Assembly (NCBI RefSeq): GCF_003248355.1
Contig: NZ_QKWY01000002.1
Coordinates: 1,178,001 to 1,242,000, forward strand
Direction of reading: 5' to 3'
Source: Streptomyces sp. AC1-42W
Lineage (GTDB): Bacteria > Actinomycetota > Actinomycetes > Streptomycetales > Streptomycetaceae
Length of the DNA stretch: 64,000 bases
Shown: positions 1-9,013 of the stretch, piece by piece
Layout: each line of letters starts with the position of its first letter
How positions within the stretch are numbered: the first letter of the stretch is position 1
The notes under the pieces: model-generated
What the model was told of the DNA's origin: nothing
Database searches by the model: none
Seen by the model: only the letters and a program-made list of their open reading frames with translations
Made by a program: the position numbers and the translations under genes

Positions 1-41
1 GGAAGGCAACGCCCGCCTTCCCCTCCCCGCGTCGGCTTTTG
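1..41 (+). terminator. Possible hairpin terminator at the window edge
   Basis: GGAAGGC (1-7) pairs with GCCTTCC (15-21), and a short T run lies at 37-40. It may terminate a gene ending left of the window. The T run is separated from the stem, so this is weak. Confidence 0.3.
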
Positions 42-174
42 TGTTGGAGTGCCCACAGGCGTGTCGAGCGTACGCGTACAAACGCCGCTGCGTGAGTGGT
101 TCATTACACAGAGCGCATGACTCGCGGAGGTGCCTGGTGATGATCGTGGCGGCCTCTGCGGGCTCGGCCGGGCG

Positions 175-405
175 TCATCGGCGTGGACGTCGCCGACCTG
201 GTGCGGGAGTAAGACCCTGGCCACCGTCGAGCGCCGCAGGCATTGAAGGCGGGCGGCGATCAACGGGATTCGATGTCCTGCTGGGGCGAATCGGGTCGGT
301 CGGGGCGGGGTTTCGTACGACCCGCACTTCGTGCACCTCGCAGTACGCTTCGCCGTCGTGCTCGAACGAGACGAGGTGATCGTTTCCGATGGGGCAGAAG
401 ATCAT
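175..405 (-). CDS. Small hypothetical protein, third in a coupled trio
   Basis: A 76-residue protein starting MIFCPIGNDHLVSFEHDGEAY with a basic, proline-rich tail. No domain is recognised; a Cys in the first residues and a His-rich N-terminal half are visible. Its ATG overlaps the stop of the preceding gene as ATGA (402-405), so translation is probably coupled. It lies last in a minus-strand series that follows an HTH regulator. Small genes of this kind behind TPR-type regulators are common in Streptomyces accessory DNA, but their role is unknown. Confidence 0.5.
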   Translation of the reverse strand: MIFCPIGNDHLVSFEHDGEAYCEVHEVRVVRNPAPTDPIRPSRTSNPVDRRPPSMPAALDGGQGLTPAPGRRRPRR

Positions 406-554
406 CGGCGCGCCGCCCGCCAGGCGCGTCCGAGCCTTGTGGAGGACGTACAGGCCACGCCGGCCCGACAGGTGGGGCAGGCAACGGTGTGGCCGAGCCA
501 GGTGCGGTACGCCGCATCGCCGACCGTCTTCCTGGGTCTCGTCTGTGCCGTCAT
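402..554 (-). CDS. Small hypothetical protein with a CPTC motif
   Basis: A 50-residue protein starting MTAQTRPRKTVGDAAYRTWL. It has a CPTC motif followed by a third Cys (RAGVAC), which could be a partial metal site. The start was chosen because ATG overlaps the upstream stop (ATGA, 551-554), and its own stop overlaps the next start (402-405). Two tight overlaps in a row argue that all three small frames are real and co-translated. Function unknown. Confidence 0.5.
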   Translation of the reverse strand: MTAQTRPRKTVGDAAYRTWLGHTVACPTCRAGVACTSSTRLGRAWRAARR

Positions 555-748
555 GCTCGATCCTTTCGGCAGCTGGGGCAGCAGCGGGGGAACCAGTGCA
601 CGGAGGAACCGGGGACGATCTGGCGAGGCCCGAGATCGTGGGCGGCCGTGATGGTCAGCGAGGCGGCGCACCAGACACAGGCCGCTCCGCGCTGCTGCGC
701 GTCCGACAACGAGACGGGATTCGGGAGAAGTAACTCAGTAGTGGTCAT
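551..748 (-). CDS. Small hypothetical protein, possible zinc knuckle
   Basis: A 65-residue protein starting MTTTELLLPNPVSL. It has CVWC in the middle and CCPSC near the C-terminus, a pair of Cys knuckles that could bind one zinc. The start at 748 was preferred over longer frames because GGGACGG lies just upstream and the upstream stretch has no coding character. It is first of three coupled small genes and lies 94 bp after the regulator gene. No function is recognised. Confidence 0.55.
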   Translation of the reverse strand: MTTTELLLPNPVSLSDAQQRGAACVWCAASLTITAAHDLGPRQIVPGSSVHWFPRCCPSCRKDRA

Positions 749-842
749 GGGCCGTCCCGGCTGTCGGTAGTCAGTGATCTGACGGTACGAACAGCCGAGA
801 CGCAGCAGGGGCACAGTCTGTGCCCCCTCGCTCACACAGCGA

Positions 843-2096
843 TCACGCAGAGAGCAGGCCGAGCTTCACCGCCAGTCCGGCCGCCCGCTGCCGCCGTGCT
901 GGCGCCTTGGCCTCTGCCTCTTCCAATACGATCCTCTTGGCGTGGCCGTTGTACTTAATGGTCTCGGGGGCTGACGCGTGCGCCTGCTCCAGCGTGGCCA
1001 GCGCGACGTCGGGCTGCCTGTCCAGGTGGTACGCCCTGGCCTCCTCGATCCGGTGCCGGGCGCGGCGCGGCCGCGACGGGATGGTGACGGCGTCCGAAGC
1101 CGCAGCTTGCCGTACGGACTCTCCGCCGGCGTGCAGTTCGACCGCCACCGTGACCGCGTGCGCCCCCATGACCGCCCGGGAGAAGCTGGTGACCGGGTGG
1201 AAGTACCTCTCAGGCAGGCGCCGGGCGATTGCGTCGGCTTGGTCCCAGTAACGCCAGGCCGTACCGCTTGCGCCACGCCGGGCCGCAGTGAGGCCGCTCT
1301 CGCAGCGCAGCGCGCCGACGACGGCCAGGACATCGTCGTCGGCGTCCGGCAGCATCGGCTCCAGGTAGGCGAGCGCCTCACGCGTCACCGCGTCCGCGGC
1401 GTCGTAGTGTGCCGCCCCGGCCTCGCGGTGGGCTTGGGCGGTCAGCCATGCGGCAACCCCGATCGCGCGCGGGTCCTCACTCTCCTGCGCGGCAACCATG
1501 CCGCGCTCGGCAACCCGCCACAGCAGGGCGGGATCTGGCTGGTAGGCGAGGAAGAACTGAGCGAGGGCATACGTCTGCGCGAGGGCGGCCTGAGCCGATC
1601 GCCGCTGGGCGGCTCGGTCGCTCTGCCGTACGGCCAGTTGAGCGTCCTGGATCAGGCCGGGTAGGAGGCCGCCGAGGACCTCTCGGTGGTTTGGTGCGGA
1701 GTGCCGGGCCGCCCACGCCCGACTGATCCGGGCCTCGATGTGCGCCGTCGGTGGTGCGGGCGAGTCCGAGGTGAGGGCGAAGGCGTCCACCGCAGACGCA
1801 ACGGCAGCCAGCCGCGGGTGCCCCGGGCCGGTGAACAGCGCGGCTCGCACACCGACCTGGTCCCCGGTCAGGTCCGAGAGATCCCGCACACGGAGAACCT
1901 CAGCCAGGTGCAGGAGCACATCGAGCTTTGGTGTCTTGAGCCGACCGGACTCCAGCCCCTTCACCCACGACCCGGACCGTCCCATCAGCCCGCCGAGCGC
2001 CTCGCGGGTCAGGCCCCGGCGGGTGCGAAGGATCTGCAGGCGATGTCCGAATGGGATCGGGTTGGCGTACGGGTCCGGGGTAGCATCAAATCGCAT
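843..2096 (-). CDS. Helix-turn-helix transcriptional regulator with TPR-like C-terminal region
   Basis: A 417-residue protein. Residues about 15-75 form an XRE-type HTH (FGHRLQILRTRRGLTREALG, then GRSGSWVKGLESGRLKTPKL), matching the typical DNA-recognition helix pattern. The remainder is alpha-helical and alanine-rich with repeated amphipathic helices (for example residues with ALAQTYALAQFFLAYQ), as in the large Streptomyces family of XRE-TPR regulators that often sense small molecules or peptides. It probably controls itself and the three small genes downstream. The start ATG is at 2096; the CRISPR array's distal end begins 155 bp upstream, but nothing ties the two functionally. Confidence 0.85.
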   Translation of the reverse strand: MRFDATPDPYANPIPFGHRLQILRTRRGLTREALGGLMGRSGSWVKGLESGRLKTPKLDVLLHLAEVLRVRDLSDLTGDQVGVRAALFTGPGHPRLAAVASAVDAFALTSDSPAPPTAHIEARISRAWAARHSAPNHREVLGGLLPGLIQDAQLAVRQSDRAAQRRSAQAALAQTYALAQFFLAYQPDPALLWRVAERGMVAAQESEDPRAIGVAAWLTAQAHREAGAAHYDAADAVTREALAYLEPMLPDADDDVLAVVGALRCESGLTAARRGASGTAWRYWDQADAIARRLPERYFHPVTSFSRAVMGAHAVTVAVELHAGGESVRQAAASDAVTIPSRPRRARHRIEEARAYHLDRQPDVALATLEQAHASAPETIKYNGHAKRIVLEEAEAKAPARRQRAAGLAVKLGLLSA

Positions 2097-2250
2097 GGCC
2101 TTGCCCCTCTCTGAACAGCTTCGACACCTGTCAGGGTATGAGGCAGGGCCCTATCTGTGTGCGCCGTCACATGATCCAGACACAGAACTGCGCCCCGCCG
2201 CCGACCGGAGCCGGCGAGGGGCATTAAGTTCACGGGGGCGGCTGCGGGCC

Positions 2251-2279
2251 GAGAACGTCCCTGCGGCTGCGGCGAGCAG
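2251..2279 (-). repeat. Decayed relic CRISPR repeat
   Basis: This 29-nt stretch matches the array consensus at 22 of 29 positions, including the final GAGCAG and most of the palindrome. It ends exactly 61 nt before the end of the first clear repeat (2340), leaving a 32-nt spacer at 2280-2311. The exact phase makes a chance match unlikely. It is at the leader-distal, oldest end, where repeat decay is expected. Confidence 0.75.
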
Positions 2280-2311
2280 GAAGCCGAGCCGGCCGTCGCT
2301 GTGCACCACCA

Positions 2312-4160
2312 GGGAACATCCCCGCGCGTGCGGGGAGCAGGCCGCTTCCGAGCCGGCCTCCGCATCAAGCGCGGGACCATCCCCGCGTGTGCGGGGAGTA
2401 GGTCTACGAGTTCTTCGCCCGGGAACGCCGCCGGGGAACATTCCCGCGCGTGCGGGGAGCAGGCCTCCGACCTGAACGTGAAGCGCCGCGCGAAGGGACC
2501 ATCCCCGCGCGTGCGGGGAGCAGAGCGCGGTGAGCGGGCGGCCGCGCACCAGGGCGGGACCATCCCCGCGCGTGCGGGGAGCAGTCGGACTCATTGTCCG
2601 GCGACACGATGCCGGTGGGACCATCCCCGCGCGTGCGGGGAGCAGAAGACGATCCGCGAGTCCACCCCGGTCATGCAGGGACCATCCCCGCGCGTGCGGG
2701 GAGCAGCGGCGGGAACACAGCTGGCTGTTGCTGCCTCCGGGACCATCCCCGCGCGTGCGGGGAGCAGAACCGGCTGCGGCGCGAGTGCGGGTGCAGCCGG
2801 GGACCATTCCCCGCGCGTGCGGGGAGCAGCTCACCGCGGCGAGCGCCGCGGACCGCGAGGAGGGACCATCCCCGCGCGTGCGGGGAGCAGACGAACGTGC
2901 GGGTCGGGGTGGGACCATCCCCGCGCGTGCGGGGAGCAGAACGATGGGATATCCGGAGAAGCGCGGTGACTAGGACCATCCCCGCGCGTGCGGGGAGCAG
3001 TCAGGGTCTGCCACATGGTGTTCTCCTCCGTCGGGACCATCCCCGCGCGTGCGGGGAGCAGGGGATACAGGCCGGGGCGATGCCGCTGCTGCCGGGACCA
3101 TCCCCGCGCGTGCGGGGAGCAGTCCTTCTTCGCCTGCCGCCACTGACGGCCTGCGGGACCATCCCCGCGCGTGCGGGGAGCAGGCCCTGGCCCTGCTTGA
3201 CGTCGAGCCGAGTGAGGGGACCATCCCCGCGCGTGCGGGGAGCAGACGGAGTCCACTGCGTCCTTCAGACGCAGGGTGGGACCATCCCCGCGCGTGCGGG
3301 GAGCAGCCGGCGATGGCCCGGTGATCCGTGCCCGCGACGGGACCATCCCCGCGCGTGCGGGGAGCAGACACCCTGCCTAGACAACGCACCACTTGGTGCG
3401 GGACCATCCCCGCGCGTGCGGGGAGCAGCGGGCTCGGGCGGGGTCTCGGCTCCGGCCGGCGGGACCATCCCCGCGCGTGCGGGGAGCAGCTTCGAGCGCT
3501 GCTCGGCGTTGTACGCCTGGCGGGACCATCCCCGCGCGTGCGGGGAGCAGCGGATCGCGTACGCGGGGAGGGTGTGCGTCGGGGGACCATCCCCGCGCGT
3601 GCGGGGAGCAGCACCCCCTCGACGAGGCGGCCGAGGGGTGGGCGGGACCATCCCCGCGCGTGCGGGGAGCAGCTCGCGCCCCGGAGAGAGGCCGTCGTCG
3701 GGGAGGGACCATCCCCGCGCGTGCGGGGAGCAGTCGACGGCATGCCCGTCCTGGCCGAGGCGTTCGGGACCATCCCCGCGCGTGCGGGGAGCAGCAGTTC
3801 GCGCAGTCGCCGAGCCACCTGTTCTGGGGACCATCCCCGCGCGTGCGGGGAGCAGCAGTACAACAATTGGCGCCAAAGCGATCCCGCGGGACCATCCCCG
3901 CGCGTGCGGGGAGCAGATGTACGGGTTCGACTCGACCCCGTACGACCAGGGACCATCCCCGCGCGTGCGGGGAGCAGAGGGACCAGTGGACGGCGTCAAG
4001 GATCAGCGTGGGACCATCCCCGCGCGTGCGGGGAGCAGCGCATGATCGACCTGCCCGAGGGTGTCCCGATGGGACCATCCCCGCGCGTGCGGGGAGCAGC
4101 TCACGAAGACCGGCGGGTTCGAGCAGCGCCTGGGACCATCCCCGCGCGTGCGGGGAGCAG
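2312..4160 (-). CRISPR. Type I-E CRISPR array, 31 repeats and 30 spacers
   Basis: Repeats are 29 nt with the palindromic core CCCCGCGCGTGCGGGG. On the plus strand each begins GGGACCAT and ends AGCAG. Spacers are 32 nt, giving a 61-nt period. Relative to the E. coli I-E repeat (5 nt before the stem, 8 after), the array reads on the minus strand, so the leader is right of 4160 and the oldest spacers are near 2312. The three repeats at 2312, 2373 and 2434 carry point changes, consistent with distal decay. Irregularities: the repeat at 2800-2829 has an inserted T (30 nt), the spacer at 2891-2910 is only 20 nt, the spacer at 3184-3216 is 33 nt, and the repeat at 2972 begins with A instead of G. 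Repeats from 3000 to the leader are essentially identical, suggesting an array that was active recently. Confidence 0.98.
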
Positions 4161-4389
4161 GCTTTGTGACCTGCGACTTTATCCGGTGGGGAGGCGGTTT
4201 TTGACCACTTTCATTGAAACCGACATAACGGACCCTGCCCGGTTGCTGGTTGGAGTCGTGCGCAAGGTGGCTGGGGACTGTAGCGGTTGGTTACCCCTCG
4301 TGAGGTCCACTTGCTCCAACATCCCTCAAAATGACTCAACTTTCATCCTATGAGCATCTCCTCCTCTTCTCCTCCTGTATTAATGGCCC
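4161..4389 (-). promoter_or_regulatory. CRISPR leader and divergent cas3 promoter region
   Basis: This 229-bp stretch between the last repeat and cas3 is visibly richer in A/T than its surroundings (for example 4210-4232, 4326-4352). On the minus strand it should contain the leader, the integration signal and the crRNA promoter; GTTATGTCGG-type A/T-rich sequence lies about 50-60 nt from the first repeat. On the plus strand it must hold the cas operon promoter; TATGAG (about 4349-4354) is a possible -10. No Shine-Dalgarno is obvious in front of cas3. Confidence 0.7.
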
Positions 4390-7296
4390 ATGGCCACCGC
4401 AAGTCGTCCCACCTCCCGCCCCGGTCTCCACGTCAGGCTCTCCGCCCCCACTCGCACCGTGTGGGCCAAGCACGACCGGGACTCCGAGGGGTGGCTGCCC
4501 CTGTGGCGGCACATGGAGGACAGCGCGGCCGTCGCCGGCCTGTTGTGGGACTCGTGGTTGCCGGGCAGTGTTCGGGCGGTCGTCAGCGCTTCCCTCCCCG
4601 GAGGGGAGGACGACGGGCGGCGGCTTGCCGTTTGGTTGGCCGGGGCGCACGACATCGGGAAGGCCACGCCCGCCTTCGCCTGCCAGGTCGAGCAACTCGC
4701 CGCCCGTATGCGGGATGCCGGGCTGGAGATGCGCTCCGCCAAGGCGCTCGGTCCCGACCGCAGGATCGCCCCGCACGGGCTCGCCGGCCAGGCGTTGCTG
4801 GGGGAGTGGCTGCGTGAGCGGCACGGGTGGACCAAGACGCAGGCTGGGCAGTTCACCGTGGTCGTCGGCGGGCATCACGGCGTACCGCCCGAGCGCGGGC
4901 AGATCACCGCGCTGAGCGGGCACGGGCACCTGTTACGCACCCCGGGCCCCAGCCGGGACGCCTGGCAGCGCGTGCAGGGCGAACTGCTCGACGCCTGCGC
5001 CGACGAGTACCGCGTACGGGACCGGCTGGACGCCTGGCGGGACGTGCGATTGCCGCAGACCGCACAGGTGTTGCTCACATCGCTCGTGATCGTCGCCGAC
5101 TGGATCGCCAGCAACGCCGACCTCTTCCCGTACTTCCCGCAGGACGTCGCTCGCAGCGGCGAGGAGCGGGTGGCCGCCGCCTGGCGCGGGCTCGACCTGC
5201 CCGCCCCCTGGTCCCCGCCGGACCCCACCGAGGACGCTCAGCAGCTCATCGGGACACGGTTCGGGCTGCCGGAGGGGGCGAAGGCCCGCCCCGTGCAGGA
5301 GGCCGCCGTCGAGCTGGCCCGAGCCATGGAGCGGCCGGGACTGATGGTGATCGAGGCGCCCATGGGAGAGGGCAAGACCGAGGCCGCTCTCGCCGTCACC
5401 GAGATATTCGCGGCCCGCTCCGGTGCCGGTGGCGTGTTCTTCGCCCTTCCCACCATGGCCACCGGCAATGCCATGTTTCCCCGCCTCCTGGAGTGGATAA
5501 AACGGCTTCCGTCCACCCGGGACGCCGAGCACTCCGTCCTCCTCGCCCACTCCAAGGCCGCGCTGAACGAACGCTTCGCCGACCTCATGCGCGACAGTGG
5601 TCAGCGCATCGCCGCCGTCGATCTCGATGCTCAGGAGGTGCGGCGCGTCGCCCCTGCCGGGCTCGTCGCGCACGCCTGGCTGCGCGGGCGCAAGAAGGCC
5701 ATGCTGGCGTCGTTCGTCGCCGGAACCATCGATCAGCTTCTGTTCGCCGGCCTGAAGAGCCGCCACCTGGCGATGCGTCATCTCGCCGTGGCGGGGAAGG
5801 TCGTCGTCATCGACGAGGCGCACGCGTACGACACGTACATGAGCGTCTACCTGGACCGGGTGCTGTCCTGGCTCGGCGCGTACGGGGTGCCGGTGGTGAT
5901 TCTCTCCGCGACTCTTCCCGCCCGCAGACGACGTGAACTGGTCGAGGCGTACGCGGGGACGACCGGTACGCCGGAGGCGTTCGAGGGCGTGGCCGAGGCC
6001 ACCGCCTACCCGTTGCTCACCGCCGTCACACACAACGGTTCGCCGGTCATGCGTGGTCCCGGTGCCTCCGGCCGCGGCACGGACGTCGTGCTGGAACCGT
6101 TCGACGACGACACGGACGCCGTCGTCGGGCGTCTCGCCCACGAACTGGACGGCGGTGGCTGCGCGCTCGTCGTACGCAACACCGTTGCCCGCGTGCTGGA
6201 GACGGCGAAGGCGCTCCGCGCCCGGTTCGGGGACGAGAACGTGACCGTCGCGCACTCCCGCTTCATCGACGTCGACCGGGCCGCCAAGGACGCCGACCTC
6301 CTCAAGCGCTTCGGGCCGCCCGGTACGGCGCAAGGGCGCCCGCCCGGGCCGCACATCGTCGTGGCCAGCCAGGTCGCGGAGCAGTCCCTCGACGTGGACT
6401 TCGATCTGCTGGTCACCGACCTCTGCCCGGTCGACCTCCTGCTCCAGCGCATGGGCCGCCTGCACCGCCACCAGCGCGGCGAGGGCCAGCGGGACCGCCC
6501 CGAGCGGCTTCGCCGCGCGCGGTGTCTGGTCACCGGCGCCGACTGGCAGCCCGAGGTGCCCGTGCCCGTACGGGGATCGGTCGCCGTGTACGGGGCGTAC
6601 ACGCTGCTGCGGTCGGCCGCAGTGCTGCTCCCGCACTTCGAGCAGGGCGAGGAACGTCCCGTACGGCTGCCCGACGACATCTGCCCGCTCGTCCAGGGCG
6701 CGTACGCGGACGACACCGAGGCGCCGGCGGGGTGGACGGACGCGATGGCCGACGCTCTTGAGCGTCACGAGGACCACCTCGCCGACCAGGCCGAGCGTGC
6801 GGCCGTGTTCCGGCTGGGGAAGGTGGGCACGGCGGGCAGGCCGCTGTTCGGATGGGTCGCCGCAGGGGTGGGCGACACCGACGACAGCCCGGCCGGGCGT
6901 GCCCAGGTCCGCGACACCAGGGACGGACTGGAGGTCCTGGTGGTGCGGCGACGGGCCGACGGGTCGCTGACCACGGTGCCGTGGCTCGCGCCGGACCGGA
7001 ACGGCAAGCCGCTCGGGGGCCTGGAACTGCCCCTCGACCAGCTGCCGCCCCGGCGCACCGCACGGGCGGCGGCGAGCTGCGGGCTGAGACTGCCCACGCA
7101 GTTCTCGTACGGGGACGTCATGGACCGGGCCATCTCCGAGCTGGAGCAACTCTGGGTGCCCGCCTGGCAGGTGAAGGAGAGTTCCTGGCTCGCCGGCCAG
7201 CTGATTCTGGTGCTGGACGAGGATTGTCAGACCCACCTGGCAGGCTTCTCCTTGAGCTACAGCCAGTGCGACGGCCTTGAGGTGACCCGTGACTGA
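4390..7296 (+). CDS. cas3: Cas3 HD-nuclease/helicase, type I-E
   Basis: A 968-residue protein recruited by Cascade to nick and degrade target DNA. The N-terminal HD nuclease domain has its His-Asp pair at residues 87-88 (AHDIGK). The SF2 helicase follows, with Walker A GEGKT at 326-330 and DEAH at 475-478, then the second RecA lobe and a C-terminal domain. Length is normal for a stand-alone I-E Cas3. It leads the cas operon and overlaps the next gene by 8 bp. The ATG at 4390 is the first in-frame start giving an intact N-terminus; ATG 4383 is out of frame. Confidence 0.97.
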   Translation: MATASRPTSRPGLHVRLSAPTRTVWAKHDRDSEGWLPLWRHMEDSAAVAGLLWDSWLPGSVRAVVSASLPGGEDDGRRLAVWLAGAHDIGKATPAFACQVEQLAARMRDAGLEMRSAKALGPDRRIAPHGLAGQALLGEWLRERHGWTKTQAGQFTVVVGGHHGVPPERGQITALSGHGHLLRTPGPSRDAWQRVQGELLDACADEYRVRDRLDAWRDVRLPQTAQVLLTSLVIVADWIASNADLFPYFPQDVARSGEERVAAAWRGLDLPAPWSPPDPTEDAQQLIGTRFGLPEGAKARPVQEAAVELARAMERPGLMVIEAPMGEGKTEAALAVTEIFAARSGAGGVFFALPTMATGNAMFPRLLEWIKRLPSTRDAEHSVLLAHSKAALNERFADLMRDSGQRIAAVDLDAQEVRRVAPAGLVAHAWLRGRKKAMLASFVAGTIDQLLFAGLKSRHLAMRHLAVAGKVVVIDEAHAYDTYMSVYLDRVLSWLGAYGVPVVILSATLPARRRRELVEAYAGTTGTPEAFEGVAEATAYPLLTAVTHNGSPVMRGPGASGRGTDVVLEPFDDDTDAVVGRLAHELDGGGCALVVRNTVARVLETAKALRARFGDENVTVAHSRFIDVDRAAKDADLLKRFGPPGTAQGRPPGPHIVVASQVAEQSLDVDFDLLVTDLCPVDLLLQRMGRLHRHQRGEGQRDRPERLRRARCLVTGADWQPEVPVPVRGSVAVYGAYTLLRSAAVLLPHFEQGEERPVRLPDDICPLVQGAYADDTEAPAGWTDAMADALERHEDHLADQAERAAVFRLGKVGTAGRPLFGWVAAGVGDTDDSPAGRAQVRDTRDGLEVLVVRRRADGSLTTVPWLAPDRNGKPLGGLELPLDQLPPRRTARAAASCGLRLPTQFSYGDVMDRAISELEQLWVPAWQVKESSWLAGQLILVLDEDCQTHLAGFSLSYSQCDGLEVTRD

Positions 7297-9013
7297 GACA
7301 GATGAGAACGCGGCCCGCGCGCTGTCGTTCGACCTCACCTCGGAGCCATGGATTCCGGTTCTGCGCCTGAACGGCGAGCACGCGGAGCTGTCACTGCGGC
7401 AGGTGTTCGGCGAGGCCCATCGGCTGCGGCGGATCGTCGGGGACCTGCCCACCCAGGAGTTCGTGCTGTTACGGCTGCTGCTCGCCATCGCGCACGACGC
7501 GCTGGACGGACCACGCGACGTGGAGCACTGGGCGGAACTACGGGCCGACGAGGCCCCCTTCGCGCCCATCGGCGGCTACCTCGACGAGCATCGCGACCGC
7601 TTCGACCTCTTCCACGCCCGTACGCCGTTCTTCCAGGTGGCCGGCTTGCACACGGCGAAGGGTGAAGTCTTCTCCCTGAACCGCATCGTGGCGGACGTGC
7701 CCAACGGCGCGCCGTTCTTCAGCTCGCGGATGCCGGGCGCGGAGCGGCTGACGTACGCGGAGGCCGCCCGCTGGACCGTGCACGCCCACGCGTACGACAC
7801 CTCCGGCATCAAGACCGGCGTCGTGGGCGACGACCGGACCAAGGGCGGCAGGGTCTACCCGCTGGGCGTCGGCTGGGCGGGCAACCTGGGAGGCGTCTTC
7901 GCGGAAGGCCCCACCCTGCGGGACACCCTGCTGCTCAACATGGTGGCGCCCGCCGACACCGAGGGCCTCAGCGACTGGGACGCCGGCGACGACCTTCCCG
8001 CTTGGCGGCGCGACCCCTGCGGGCCGGGGGCCCAGCCCGTACGCCGCCCCACCGGCGTCCGCGACCTCTACACCTGGCAGACCCGCCGCATTCTGCTGCA
8101 CGCGGACGGCGACGGTGTGCATGGCGTGGTCCTCGGCTACGGCGATCCGCTCAACGCCCGCAACAAGCACGGCTGCGAGCCGATGACCGCCTGGCGGCGC
8201 AGCAAGGCGCAGGAGAAGAAGCACGGCGAGGCGACCGCCTACATGCCGCGCGAGCACGACCCGACCCGCTCGGCCTGGCGGGGGCTCGAATCCCTCATCG
8301 CCAACAGAGGCGCGCCCTCGCAGGGGGCGGAAGCGGCGAACTACCTGCCGCCCCGGCTCTTCGAATGGATCGCGCGGCTGGTGACGGACGGCGAGCTGGA
8401 CGAGCGCTTTCTGATCAGGGCACGGATCATCGGCGCCCAGTACGGGACGCAGCAGTCGGTGATCGACGAAGTCGTGGACGACCACGTGGCCATGGCGGTG
8501 GTCCTGCTCCACGCGCGCAGGAGCGAATACGCGGAGCAGGCGATCAGCGCCGTGAAGGACGCCGAGGAGGCCGTCACCGCGCTCGGGGACCTCGCGACGA
8601 ACCTCGCCCGCGCCGCCCGGACCGAGAGCGACGGCCCCAGACTCACGGCACGCGACCAGGGCTTTCACGTCCTCGGTACGCACTACCGGACCTGGCTCGC
8701 CGCCCTGGACGGCAGCACGGACCCGTACGAATCACGTGCCGAGTGGCAGCGCCAGGTGCACCGCATCGTGTCCCGGCTGGGTGAGGACCTCATCGACCGG
8801 GCCGGCGATTCCGCGTGGCAGGGCGTGCTCATCACGGTCAAGTCGCGAACGGAATGGCTGAACGCCGGCCTGGCCGGCAACTGGTTCCGCCACCGCCTCG
8901 ACACCTGCCTGGGCCATCCCCGGGATTCCGATCGATCCACGACGGACACCGGCGGCGAACCGGAGGCCGTCGCGCCCGCCGCTGCCGCGCCTGCCACCGA
9001 GGGACACGCATGA
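7289..9013 (+). CDS. cas8e: Cascade large subunit Cas8e (Cse1/CasA)
   Basis: A 574-residue protein beginning with GTG at 7289 and the family hallmark N-terminus SFDLTSEPWIPVLRLNG. Cse1 recognises the PAM, opens target DNA and recruits Cas3. The long central region with FFQVAGL and a C-terminal four-helix-bundle part (from about residue 380) fit the family, though about 70 residues longer than E. coli CasA. The Pro/Ala-rich tail (last 35 residues) is probably disordered. It overlaps cas3 by 8 bp and cse2 by ATGA. Confidence 0.95.
   Translation: MTETDENAARALSFDLTSEPWIPVLRLNGEHAELSLRQVFGEAHRLRRIVGDLPTQEFVLLRLLLAIAHDALDGPRDVEHWAELRADEAPFAPIGGYLDEHRDRFDLFHARTPFFQVAGLHTAKGEVFSLNRIVADVPNGAPFFSSRMPGAERLTYAEAARWTVHAHAYDTSGIKTGVVGDDRTKGGRVYPLGVGWAGNLGGVFAEGPTLRDTLLLNMVAPADTEGLSDWDAGDDLPAWRRDPCGPGAQPVRRPTGVRDLYTWQTRRILLHADGDGVHGVVLGYGDPLNARNKHGCEPMTAWRRSKAQEKKHGEATAYMPREHDPTRSAWRGLESLIANRGAPSQGAEAANYLPPRLFEWIARLVTDGELDERFLIRARIIGAQYGTQQSVIDEVVDDHVAMAVVLLHARRSEYAEQAISAVKDAEEAVTALGDLATNLARAARTESDGPRLTARDQGFHVLGTHYRTWLAALDGSTDPYESRAEWQRQVHRIVSRLGEDLIDRAGDSAWQGVLITVKSRTEWLNAGLAGNWFRHRLDTCLGHPRDSDRSTTDTGGEPEAVAPAAAAPATEGHA

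Noticed and set aside
139..212. Possible fragment of a protein ending VIGVDVADLVRE at 174-212
   Set aside because: Too short and without a start codon in its frame; may be chance or a remnant.
2594..4045. Long open frames of several hundred residues on both strands through the repeat array
   Set aside because: They are created by the 61-nt periodicity of CRISPR repeats (repeating GPSPRVRGA/DHPRACGEQ-type peptides) and are not genes.
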